Assembly (NCBI RefSeq): GCF_046630445.1 | Contig: NC_092333.1 | Coordinates: forward strand, 712,953,001 to 713,017,000 | From: Rutidosis leptorrhynchoides | Lineage: Eukaryota; Streptophyta; Magnoliopsida; Asterales; Asteraceae | DNA: 64,000 bases | Reading direction: 5' to 3' | Shown here: in pieces, positions 1 through 11,260 of the stretch | Position numbering within the stretch: the stretch's first letter is position 1 | Layout of the letters: the number at the start of each line of letters is the position of its first letter | The notes under the pieces: generated by a model | Told to the model about the DNA's origin: nothing | What the model saw: only the letters and a program-made list of their open reading frames with translations | Databases searched by the model: none | Translations under genes and position numbers: made by a program

Positions 1-2298
1 TGGAATTAATATGCAAAGGAATCTGGTTCAGCTGTGTTGCGCGCCGCGCAGGGTTGGGGCGCGCCGCGCCGATTGCTGCTGACAGAACCCTCTTTATTTT
101 TAATTGCTTTAATGAGGGGTAAAAGGGTAAAATCACATGGGGCCGGATTTGTGAGGCTTATGAGCTAGTTTGCATCAGTTTTGGATCCCATTCACATCCA
201 CTCATCATCTTCATCCATTCTTAGAGAGAGAGAGAGAGAGACTTAGAGAGAGATTGAAGGTTTTGGCGAGGAAGAAGCTCGAATCGTTCAAAGTCTCGGG
301 TTTTAAAGTTGTTCCTTTCGTTCCTAGCTACGTTGTGGTGGTATTGGTAAGCTCAAACTCCGAATTTCATTTATTTGATTTGATATTCAAGTTAGGGTTT
401 TGAGTTAAATTGTTGTGTAACCCTTTTAGGTGACGAAATGGGTTTATGGTGACTAGTTATTCTTGTCACTTGGCGGGTTTTGGGTTGGATGACGATTTGG
501 CCTTGATTAGGCTTTGGTTTGGAGTTTAACCACTAGGTATAGTGATTATTGAAGTATTGGAACCCATTTAGGGTATTATGGTTGACTAATTGTGACTTTG
601 GGTCAAATTAGGGTTCGGTGGTAATTATGACCCAATTGGCGATTTAATGATGTTTATAAACTTAAAATGGATTAAGTTGAAGTATAGAACCGAGTTAAAT
701 GTGTTTAGGTGTCAAAAGTTGTAAAGGATGAGATTTTGACCTTTATGGGTCAAAATTAGGGTTTAAGTGTCAAAATGGGTATGACACGTGTTTAACACTT
801 GAGTTCGAGTTTAATTGACATATTGGGACCATTCTCACTTGTGTTAGTGATTATGGGTTAGTTTGGGCACGGTTTGTGCTTGGAAGTGCATTTGGGTCGA
901 AATTGCACTAATGGTTGAATTGGGTTGAATTGTGAATCCACTCTAAGTGTAATGTTGTAATTGTGATAATGGATTAGGTATTTCCCATTGGCGACTTGCG
1001 GATTACTTGGAAGCACTCTTCAAGACTTCAAGGTGAGTGATATTATCCTATGTACATATGTATGTGTAGGATGGGTGCGGGTCGGGTAGAGTGATTCTCG
1101 GCTATAGAGCTCACTTCACATGTAGGTGGACTTGATGGACTTTTGTATAAGTCCAATTGGCATGGTTGTGCGTTTGGTTGACCATCTTTGGCGAAGTACA
1201 CGTTCGTGTGTATATTATCACACGTGATTGTGATTTGGATGTTGTAGCCCCGATGTGGTGGATTTTATAATCCCGTGACCGTGGGTTTGAGTTGGAGATG
1301 TGAATCGCGTGTGGTTTCGGATTCACGATGACGCGTGTGGTTTCGGTCATCTTATCAAATGAATCTCGTGTAGTTCGGATTCATGGTGACTCGTGTAGTT
1401 CGGTCATCTTATTGAGGTAGTAATCTCGTGTGGTTTCGGATTACTAAGGCTCGTGTAGTTCGGCCAACCTCGATGTTGTGAAGATAGTAATCTCGTGTGG
1501 TTTCGGATTACTAAGGCTCGTGTAGTTCGGCCAATCTTCATTGTGGTACTTGGTTCTCGGTATTGGGTTAAGGCGTTAACCTTGTTCGTTTATATTGTTA
1601 TATATTAATGTATTGTTGTGTTGTAGCTAACCCTCCGGGTGTAGCTATTTGGCGTTGTTCACATCGTCGTTGGTGAACTTATATTGTTGTTGTATCTTTA
1701 GCTCGTTGCTTAGAGATCGTACGGTATGCTTAGTGTAGTACCTTATATATGGATGCCTCGGTATGCGGTATTGGTTATTTTGTGGCGTGTCCATTTTATA
1801 CATATATATGTATGTAGTATATTATCATTCACTAAGCGTTAGCTTACCCTCTCGTTGTTGACTCTTTTTATAGATTGCATGCGGATGGTGGCTCGGGTAA
1901 GCGCGAGGATTAGAGGACTTGCATAGTTTGTGTAGAAGGCTTGCTTTTGGATTTATTAGGATTGGGTAGCGTATCCCCAATCGCCATGCTCGGCTTTGTT
2001 TTGTATTAAAAGTCTTATGGTCGAAAATTGTATTTTGGTACTTAAGGGGTAATTTGGGTCAATGTGGGCCCCGTTTCGTAAACATAATTTTATTAATAGA
2101 GCGTGCTAGTTTTTATATATGGAACATGGGGTTAAAAGCGTTACGCCTAAATATGTCGGGAACTAGTCAAACATTTTCGCATTTAAAGACTTTCCGGACA
2201 GTCAGGTTTGGCGCGCCGCGCCAGGTGGCGGTTCAGCAATTTTTTTTTATTTTGTAAATTTTACATGGTTTAATCGCGGGTTGGTTTGGGTTGTTACA
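1..2298 (+). mobile_element. LTR of a Tekay-like Ty3/gypsy element (element C), left end outside window
   Basis: This non-coding stretch ends in TTGTTACA, the usual right terminus of plant Tekay LTRs; element H in this window has the matching pair TGTAACA...TGTTACA. The next base continues an Athila reading frame with no primer-binding site, so this is the right-hand end of a plus-oriented element or a solo LTR. At least 2.3 kb of LTR fits Tekay. It holds an (AG)n run near 223-243, a four-unit degenerate tandem repeat at 1298-1547 and GC-rich boxes near both ends. TATAT at 2299-2303 may be one copy of the target duplication; the partner lies outside. The short open frames inside look spurious. 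Confidence 0.75.
1298..1547 (+). repeat. Degenerate ~60-bp tandem repeat inside the element C LTR, about four units
   Basis: Each unit holds two related half-units built around CTCGTGTGGTTTCGG or CTCGTGTAGTTCGG, the first followed by GATT(A/C) and the second by TCATC or CCAA. Four successive units are readable and the last two are nearly identical. It lies inside the LTR, so it is a lineage-specific internal tandem array. Confidence 0.8.
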
Positions 2299-3380
2299 TA
2301 TATAAGGAATGGTGTGTTGAGTTGATGAGTACTGTATCACTTGATACAAATATAGTTAGAATAGATGATAGAAGATTTCTTAGGTTTATCCTTGGCGGTA
2401 GGATGTACAGAATGTCCATGCTGGACATGGCCAGGGCCTTACAGATATATACTCCTGGTGAGTTGCTATTACCCGATTGTACAAATTTGATTCATTATGG
2501 TGAAAGGGTAGATAGTAACTTTGACGCTGACGCCATTTGGAGGCGTATGTCACATTTTGATGTTTTTATACGAGCAGGAGGACACTCCTATACACATATT
2601 GACAGAGTCGAGCTTCGTATTATTCATAGATTTTTGGCTAACTCAATTACACAGAGAGGTCACAATAAATAAAAAATTACCTTACATGATTTATTCTACC
2701 TAAAGTGTATTCGGGATCCTAGAAGCTTTGTCAATATCCCTTACTGTGTTGCTTTTTATTTATCTAAAATGGTAGAGGGAATGCAGGACGGGAGTATAAT
2801 AGGAGGAGGTATTTTTGTTACTCTCATTGGAGAGTATTTAGGTGTTGATAGGAACCAAGGAGGTCCATTACAGCTTTGTAGAGAACAGGTTGAGCCCTTA
2901 GGATTGAAAGTTTATGTGGGTGCTAAAGTATTGAAAAGTAGACGTAACCAGGCAGTACCCTATGAGGGATCTCATCCTCAGGTAGAGAGAGGCTCAGACG
3001 AGGAAATGGAGGAGGCGGAAGACATTAGGGATGTCTTTCGAGATGCTATTCTTGACGTCCAAGTTCGTATAGATGAGGAAGCAATGACGAACGCGGCCAG
3101 ACATAGTATGTACGAGCAGTGGAACTCCGAGCGAGTATACGAGGATTATAGGCGACGCCAACACGATAGCTGGGTAGTTCATCAGCACCAAATCATGAGC
3201 CAGCTATCATATCAGGTACCAAATAATTACGTGCCTACTCGACCGGCTCATTTTCCACCACACAGCCCCGATATCCGACCACCCTTTAACCGGTATGACT
3301 ATAACCAAGCCTATCAGAACACCTATAACCAACAATGGAACCCACCTGATGAGATGAACTGGAACCCCTATCCAGACTGA
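2299..3380 (+). pseudogene. Athila ORF1-like protein gene of element B, 5' truncated, one in-frame stop
   Basis: One frame runs from the edge of LTR C to TGA at 3378-3380, about 360 codons, broken only by TAA at 2670-2672. The first part matches my recollection of the plant ATHILA ORF1 family: an RRFLRFILGGR-like block, an RALQIYTPGELLLPD-like block and the RIIHRFLANSITQRGHNK segment. After the stop the same frame continues with a hydrophobic stretch and a C-terminal third rich in Gln, Tyr, Asn and Pro. The true start was cut off by insertion of LTR C; an apparent start at 2286 lies inside the LTR and is not real. Its place between the expected pol and the 3' LTR is that of the extra ORF of Athila elements. 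Its function is unknown. Confidence 0.7.
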
Positions 3381-5488
3381 TTTGGTTCCATTTGGTTATT
3401 TATATGATTTTTATGTTTTTATCTTTTTACTTATTCATGTTTAAACTTATGTTATTGAATATCCTTATGTAATTTTTATCATTTTTATTATTATTGTGTA
3501 CTAATATTTCACATTTAGGATTTGAAAGTGAGATATTAAGTCTCATTTCAAATTGCCATGCATGTTTATATTTGTATGTATGTATATTGTAAATTGTACA
3601 AAACAGGGTAAAACAGCGCATTTTCAAAGACTGGCATTAAGTTCAGCAAAAGCTACTAATTTTGACGACAAGATAAATGTGATGTAACAACAGATGGAAT
3701 GAACAAATGATATGCACCATTTATCATTCAACAAACAAACTCCAATATGTTTGGAAACTTTGGTAAAATTTAATCATTTTTCTACGCTAATCACCCTCAA
3801 TAATTTAAATTGTTACTGATTTCTTGCAAATGAGGGCATTGCAAGATCTTAAGTGTGGGAAGGGGTTAAATTCTTTCGGATTTTTAAATTTTTTTTACTT
3901 TAAACACTTGGTTACCATTAGAAATACTAGTAAAGTAGTAGTTGTATTAGAATCTAGTGCTCTCTGATAATAAAGAACAGCCCTAGTCTTATATACTGAC
4001 TACCCAATTCTAGTAAAATTTTTCAAAATTTTCAATTAAATGACCTCAAAATCATGTTTATACATATTTATGAACGATAAAACTAGGTGTTAACACCGAA
4101 ATTATTGTTACCTCGGAAAGGACATAAATTGAGAAACAAACCAAAATGTTAAAATTCATTTAAAATGGAATAGAGGACAATAAAAAGGAAAATAAAAGCC
4201 AAGTGTGGGAAAAATTACCAAGTTATCTTAAACATATGTCACATATTTCTGTAACAAATAATTGAAGTTACTTTTGCTTTGGACTAAACTAAACTGTTTT
4301 ACCCGATGAAAGAAAAGAAGAGATGGATCTACACGATGAATCAATTCCATCGTTAAAAGGAAGTAATGTCTTTCGAAAAAGAAACGCGCTTCTTGATTTA
4401 GGTCATGAAGTTGTCGTCCAGACCAGCTGTAGGTTGATGAAAAATCTAGAAAAGTCATCTCTAAAATCAGCAGGAAATCCACGGACCTCAGCATAAAACA
4501 GGGTCGCCAAGTGGTCAGATTTATCCTAACCATGAGAAGGATTTATCTCGTACAATGGGGGGCACCGTGCAAATTAGCTTGATAAGACTAATGAATCAGA
4601 TCCCCAGAAAGGATAATCTCCTTAAAGATTAAATCAGCTTTTAAGACTGATATTACTCAATCCTTGAGATTGACCTTAAAGATTGAGAATTAAAACTCAT
4701 GAAATTCAATGATATCTAAACTCGAGCTTGAACGAGAAAATATTTTGATCAAAATTACAAACCGATTTGTTTTCTGAAAACCCATTTTTAATGTGTTCAT
4801 TACCATTGAACGTAAAATCCTGAGAATTCATTGGAATTCATTAGGTCACCTGAACCAAATCGGGTGTCAACCGTAAGAACGGTGGTTGCATAGCATGGTC
4901 GAAGACAGGACCTTGTGCCAGACCGAAAAATCATAGGATGATCTTTACTATTGCTCCTACCAAGGATAGTAATTGCGTCCGACACGTTATAGACCATAAT
5001 TAAAAGCATGTCAGGGGACATTGCCTTAACAGTTGCTTATTCAACGCTTTCCTTTACAACCAGAAGGTAGTTTATCAAAAGGTAATATACGGAGCAAGTA
5101 AACTGGATGTGTTGCTTTCCCAATACAAGGTTAGCAAGTGGGTGACATAAAACCGCAAGTTTTGAGCTAAAATTTTCAAATCTGAAACCCACCAAATCCA
5201 CAAAAATATTTTGCAAACACCGATGAAGGGTTATTCCGAAAAACTTATCTAGGGTAAAAGCTAGATTTAATTTTCAAAAAAAAATCAAATGTTTTCATAA
5301 AGATCCAATTTCCTAAAGGATCTAAATTTTCATAAGTCATGTGAGACTGTAAACCACATCGTTACTACCATTGTTTATACCTCCGTATTGAAATCACTGA
5401 TGTATAAAGTGTGAAGAATAAAGAAGTGATTCTAGTATTTCAAGACGATATTGCTTGAGGACAAGCAACGCTCAAGTGTGGGAATATT
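3381..5488 (+). other. Non-coding 3' internal region of Athila-type element B, with polypurine tract
   Basis: About 2.1 kb without a supported gene lies between the ORF1-like frame and the 3' LTR. The motif AAGTGTGGG occurs three times, at 3851, 4201 and 5474. The last, reading AAGTGTGGGAATAT, is 7 bp from the LTR start and is the likely primer for plus-strand synthesis. A long non-coding stretch with repeated polypurine-like motifs before the 3' LTR is usual for OTA elements. Small open frames on both strands show no family resemblance. Confidence 0.65.
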
Positions 5489-5953
5489 TGATAATGCTAA
5501 AAACGAACATATATTTCATAGCATTATTCCTCAAGAAAGACAAGCTTTTAGTTGCAATTGTTTTATTTACAAGTGATATTCGTTTAAATAATAAAAGGTG
5601 AAGACAAAAGACAGATTCGACGAATTGAAGACGCAAACGACCAAAAAGCTCAAAAGTACAAAATACAATCAATAAGGTTCCAATTATTGATAAGAAACGT
5701 CTCAAAATTACAAGAGTACAAGATTCAAAACGCAAAGTACAAGATATTAAATTATTCGCAAGGACGTTCGAAAATCCGGAACCGGGACCAGAGTCAACTC
5801 TCAACGCTCGACGCAACGGACTAAAAATTTCAAGTCAACTATGCACATGAATATAATATAATATATAATTAATTCTTAAAATTAATATATATATTATATT
5901 ATATTTAAAAACCGTCGGCATAAAAAAATAAAGACTTTTGAGTCTCCCCAGCT

Positions 5954-6003
5954 GGCCATGCGATCGCATGGCCTGGAAGGCATAAATCCATGCGATCGCA
6001 TGG
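5954..6003. repeat. Two perfect palindromes centred on GCGATCGC just upstream of the LTR TATA box
   Basis: A 20-bp perfect palindrome at 5954-5973 and a 16-bp one at 5988-6003 share the core CCATGCGATCGCATGG. They are 14 bp apart and about 24 bp upstream of the TATA candidate at 6027. Their position in the U3 part of the LTR suggests transcription-factor sites or a structured RNA; this role is inferred. Confidence 0.75.
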
Positions 6004-6026
6004 TGCACAGTTCCAGCCCACATGCC

Positions 6027-6034
6027 TATAAAAA
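6027..6034 (+). promoter_or_regulatory. Candidate TATA box of the element B LTR
   Basis: TATAAAAA lies downstream of the palindromes and is followed by a pyrimidine-rich stretch (CATCTTTTTCTTCTCC, 6061-6076) that fits a transcription start and leader. It is assigned from sequence and position only. Confidence 0.45.
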
Positions 6035-7470
6035 TCGAGCTTTGGTGCACCACAAAAACACATCTTTTTCTTCTCCTCATTCAATGTATAATATTTATAT
6101 TTATATTATAATTTTAATTTTAATTTATAATAATAAGGGTGTGTTAGCGAATGTTGTAAGGGTGTAAGTCGAAATTTTGTCCGTGTAACGCTACGCTATT
6201 TTTAATCATTGTAAGTTATGTTCAACCTTTTTAATTTAATGTCTCGTAGCTAAGTTATTATTATGCTTATTTGATCCGAAGTAATCATGATGTTGGGCTA
6301 AAAATATTAAAATTAGGTAATTGGGCTTTGTACCATAATTGGGGTTTGGACAAAAGAACGACACTTGTGGAAATTAGACTATGGGCTATTAATGGGCTTT
6401 ATATTTGTTTAACTAAATGATAGTTTGCTAATTTTAATATAAAGATTTACAATTGAACGTCCCTATAAATAACCATATACACTCGATCGGACACGATGGG
6501 CGGGGTATTTATATGTACGAATAATCGTTCATTTAACCGGACACGGGAATGGATTAATAGCCACTAGAATTATTAAAACAGGGGTGAAATTATGTACAAG
6601 GACACTTGGCATAATTGATAACAAAGTATTAAAACCTTGGGTTACATTCAGTCGACATCCTGGTGTAATTATTAAACAAAGTATTAAAATCTTGTTACAG
6701 TTTAAGTCCCCAATTAGTTGGAATATTTAACTTCGGGTATAAGGATAATTTGACGAGAACACTCGCACTTTATATTTATGACTGATGGACTGTTATGGAC
6801 AAAAACCAGACGGACATATTAAATAATCCAGGACAAAGGACAATTAACCCATGGGCATAAAACTAAAATCAACACGTCAAACATCATAATTACGGAAGTT
6901 TAAATAAGCATAATTCTTTTATCTCATATTTAATTTCCTTTATTTTATATTTAATTGCACTTCTAATTATTGCACTTTTATTGTTATTGTATTTAATTGC
7001 ACTTTTAATTATCGTACTTTTTAATTATCGCAAGTTTATTTTATCGCACTTTTATTTATCGCAATTTCATTATCGTTATTTACTTTACGCTTTAAATTAA
7101 GTCTTTTATTTATTTAATATTTTACATTTTGTTTTAACTGCGACTAAAGTTTTAAAATCGACAAACCGGTCATTAAACGGTAAAAACCCCCCTTTATAAT
7201 AATAATATTACTAATATATATATTTGTATTTTTATAAAATAAAACTAATATTGCGTTAAGCTTTGATTAAAAGATTTTCCCTGTGGAACGAACCGGACTT
7301 ACTAAAAACTACACTACTGTACGATTAGGTACACTGCCTATAAGTGTTGTAGCAAGGTTTTAGTATATCCATTCAATAAATAAATAAATATCTTGAGTAA
7401 AATTGTATCGTATTTAATAGTATTTCCTTGTAAAATATAAGCTATTTTATATACACCTCGCATAACATCA

Positions 7471-7811
7471 ATTTTCAAAAGAATTACCGGGACTACCACC
7501 ACACCGACCCGTTGAATTTCAAATAGATCTTGTACCAGGAGCCGCACCAATAGCTCGTGCTCCTTACAGACTCGCACCCAGCGAAATGAAGGAACTACAA
7601 AGCCAATTACAAGAATTTTTGGAGCATGATTTCATTCGACCAAGTACATCACCGTAGGGAGCTCCTATTTTATTTGTCAAGAAGAAGGATGGTACATTCA
7701 GGTTGTGTATCAACTACCGAGAGTTGAACAAACTTACCATCAAGAATCGTTATCCACTACCGAGAATCGACGACTTATTTGATAAACTGCAAGGTTCGTC
7801 GATTTATTCGA
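7471..7811 (+). pseudogene. Element A (Tekay) pol fragment, start of RT, left half
   Basis: The translation matches the RT N-terminal region of element D closely: [14 protein letters not shown], then [16 protein letters not shown], then the KKDGTFRLC block and [23 protein letters not shown] at 7655-7657 replaces the Trp codon of the STSPWGAP motif. Element B cuts the fragment on the left at 7470 and element D cuts it on the right at 7811. The frame resumes at 18352, so both pieces belong to one element. The gag, protease and 5' LTR of A must lie left of the window. Confidence 0.88.
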
Positions 7812-10800
7812 TGTAGTGACCCGAACTTTTCCATGTTTATATATATTAATTGAGATTGATATTTACATGATTAAATGTTTCCAACATGTTAAGCAATCAA
7901 ACTTGTTAAGACTTGATTAATTGAAATATGTTTCATATAGACAATTGACCACCCAAGTTGACCGGCGATTCACGAACGTTAAAACTTGTAAAAACGACAT
8001 GACGATATATATATGGATATACATATGGTTAACATGAGATTATGATAAGTAAGTATCTCCATAAGTATATTAACAATGAGTTATATACATATAAACAAGA
8101 CTACTAACTTAAGGATTTCGAAACGAGACATATATGTAACGATTATCGTTGTAACGACATTTAAATGTATATATATCATATTAAGATATATTAATATATC
8201 ATAATATCATGATAATATAATAATTTAACATCTCATTAGATATAATAAACAATGGGTTAACAACATTAATTGAGATCGTTAACTTAAAGGTTTCAAAACA
8301 ACACTTACATGTAACGACTAACGATGACTTAACTACTCAGTTAAAATGTATATACATGTAGTGTATTTACATGTATTAAAATACTTTTGGAAGACTTCAA
8401 GACATATATCAAAACACTCATACTTAACGAAAATGGTTACAGTTACTTTCCCATTCTTTTCTTTCATCAAGAATTCTAGTCGTATTCTTACCCGTATTAT
8501 ACACAGCTTCAAAACGTACTTACTATGGGTATATACCAATAGGAACTAGCATGGGATTCCACTCTTGATTATGTCATGTATGACTAATCAATTTTAACTT
8601 CTACCATGAGCTAGTCAACTAACTAGAACTCCTTTTAACCCCACTCACCACTCACCAATTACCACTCATCATTCACTCCATTTCACTTCCAATTCTCTTT
8701 CTAATTCTCTCTCAATACACACACACTATTATGAACGTATTTTTCCAGTAGTTAATCATCATCTTCATCAAAAATCACTTCAAGAATCAAGCTATAATCA
8801 TTATAGGAAGAACACTTCAAAAATCCCTTCAAGTTTACTAATTTACTTCCAAGCTTTCTAATCCATTCCAAGTAATCATCTAAGATCAAGAAACCTTTGT
8901 TATATACAGTAGGTTATCTTTCTTATTCAAGGTAATATTCATATTCAAACTTTGATTCAATTTCTATAACTATAAACTATCTTAATTCGAGTAAAAATCT
9001 TACTTGAACTTGTTTTTGTGTCATGATCCTACTTCAAGAACTTTCAAGCCATCCAAGATCCTTTGAAGCTAGATCATTTCTTGTCACTTCCAGTAGGTTT
9101 ACCTACTAAACTTGAGGTAGTAATGATGTTCATAACATCATTCGATTCATATATATAAAACTATCTTATTCGAAGGTTTAAACTCGTAATCACTAGAACA
9201 TAGTTTAGTTAATTCTAAACTTGTTCGCAAACAAAAGTTAATCCTTCTAACTTGACTTTTAAAATTAACTAAACATATGTTCTATATCTATATGATATGC
9301 TAACTTAATGATTTAAAACCTGGAAACACGAAAAACACCGTAAAACCGGATTTACGCCGTCGTAGTAACACCGCGGGCTGTTTTGGGTTAGTTAATTAAA
9401 AACTATGATAAACTTTGATTTAAAAGTTGTTATTCTGGGAAAATGATTTTTATTATGAACATGAAACTATATCCAAAAATTATGGTTAAACTCAAAGTGG
9501 AAGTATGTTTTCTAAAATGGTCATCTAGACGTCGTTCTTTCGACTGAAATGACTACCTTTACAAAAACGACTTGTAACTTATTTTTCCGACTATAAACCT
9601 ATACTTTTTCTGTTTAGATTCAAAAAATAGAGTTCAATATAAAACCATAGCAATTTGATTCACTCAAAACGGATTTAAAATGAAGAAGTTATGGGTAAAA
9701 CAAGATTGGATAATTTTTCTCATTTTAGCTACGTGAAAATTGGTAACAAATCTATTCCAACCATAACTTAATCAACTTGTATTGTATATTATGTAATCTT
9801 GAGATACCATAGACACGTATACAATGTTTTGACCTATCATTTCGACACATCTATATATATTTCGGAACAACCATAGACACTCTATATGTGAATGTTGGAG
9901 TTAGCTATACAGGGTTGAGGTTGATTCCAAAATATATGTAGTTTGAGTTGTGATCAATACTGAGATACGTATACACTGGGTCGTGGATTGATTCAAGATA
10001 ATATTTATCAATTTATTTCTGTACATCTAACTGTGGACAACTAGTTGTAGGTTACTAACGAGGACAGCTGACTTAATAAACTTAAAACATCGAAATATAT
10101 TAAAAGTGTTGTAAATATATTTTGAACATACTTTGATATATATGTATATATTGTTATAGGTTCGTGAATCAACCAGTGGCCAAGTCTTACTTCCCGACGA
10201 AGTAAAAATCTGTGAAAGTGAGTTATAGTTCCACTTTTAAAATCTAATATTTTTGGGATGAGAATACATGTAGGTTTTATAAATGATTTACAAAATAGAT
10301 ACAAGTACGTGAAACTACATTCTATGGTTGAATTATCGAATTCGAATATGCCCCTTTTTATTAAGTCTGGTAATCTAAGAATTAGGGAACAGACACCCTA
10401 ATTGACGCGAATCCTAAAGATAGATCTATTGGGCCTAACAAACCCCATCCAAAGTACCGGATGCTTTAGTACTTCGAAATTTATATCATATCCGAAGGGT
10501 GTCCCGGAATGATGGGGATATTCTTATATATGCATCTTGTTAATGTCGGTTACCAGGTGTTCACCATATGAATGATTTTTATCTCTATGTATGGGATGTG
10601 TATTGAAATATGAAATCTTGTGGTCTATTATTACGATTTGATATATATAGGTTAAACCTATAACTCACCAATATTTTTGTTGACGTTTAAAGCATGTTTA
10701 TTCTCAGGTGTATATTAAGAGCTTCCGCTGTTGCATACTAAAATAAGGACAAGATTTGGAGTCCACGTTTGTATGATATTGTGTAAAAACTGCATTCAAG

Positions 10801-11051
10801 AAACTGATTTTGATGTAACATATTTGTATTGTAAACCATTATGTAATGGTCGAGTGTAAACAGGATATTTTAGATTATCATTATTTGATAATCTACGTAA
10901 AGCTTTTTAAACCTTTATTTATGAAATAAAGGTTATGGTTTGTTTTAAAAATGAATGCAGTCTTTGAAAAACGTCTCATATAGAGGTCAAAACCTCGCAA
11001 CGAAATCAATTAATATGGAACGTTTTTAATCAATAAGAACGGGACATTTCA
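7812..11051 (+). mobile_element. 5' LTR of element D
   Basis: It starts TGTAGTGACCCGAAC and ends GGGACATTTCA, 3240 bp, and is matched nearly base for base by 15100-18351. A TATATA candidate at 8530-8535 is followed after about 100 bp by a CT-rich stretch (8640-8730) that looks like a transcribed leader. Small open frames recur in both LTRs and are not genes. Confidence 0.95.
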
Positions 11052-11053
11052 GT

Positions 11054-11065
11054 TGGTATCCGAGC
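11054..11065 (+). promoter_or_regulatory. Primer-binding site of element D, initiator tRNA-Met type, one mismatch
   Basis: TGGTATCCGAGC starts two bases after the LTR end. The plant initiator tRNA-Met complement is TGGTATCAGAGC, so one position differs. The same site in elements E and H is a perfect match. Confidence 0.85.
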
Positions 11066-11260
11066 GTTGGTATTAGAGAACCAGAATTTTGCATTAGTGT
11101 GTCTTATCGAGTTTGTTAGGATGCATTAGTGAGTCTGGACTTCGACCGTGTTTACTTGAAAAATGATTGCTTAACAAATTTTGTTGGAAACTATATATTT
11201 TTAACATGTGAATATTATGTGATATATTAATCTCTTAACGCGTTTGATATTATGTGATAG
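11066..11260 (+). other. Untranslated leader of element D
   Basis: No gene is present. The stretch containing GCATTAGTGTGTCT, TTAGGATGCATTAGTGAGTC and GGACTTCGACCGTGT (about 11091-11152) is nearly identical to the leader of element E (25791-25885). This points to shared cis signals such as packaging or dimerisation; that role is inferred. Confidence 0.7.

Larger units (their letters stand above)
5489..7470 (+). mobile_element. 3' LTR of Athila/Tat-type element B
   Basis: The LTR starts TGATAATGCTAAAAACG right after a polypurine-type tract and ends ATAACATCA, giving TG...CA ends and 1982 bp. Directly after it the Tekay pol of element A begins in mid-domain, which fixes the right edge. A TATA box candidate (TATAAAAA) sits at 6027-6034. 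The last third carries repeated TTTATCGCA/ATTGCACTTTT tracts and a CCCTGTGGAACGAACC-like block, which I recall from OTA LTRs. The partner 5' LTR is outside the window. Confidence 0.75.

Noticed and set aside
8346-8549. Overlapping frames on both strands in the D LTRs (also 15634-15837)
   Set aside because: LTR sequence duplicated by transposition; no family resemblance.
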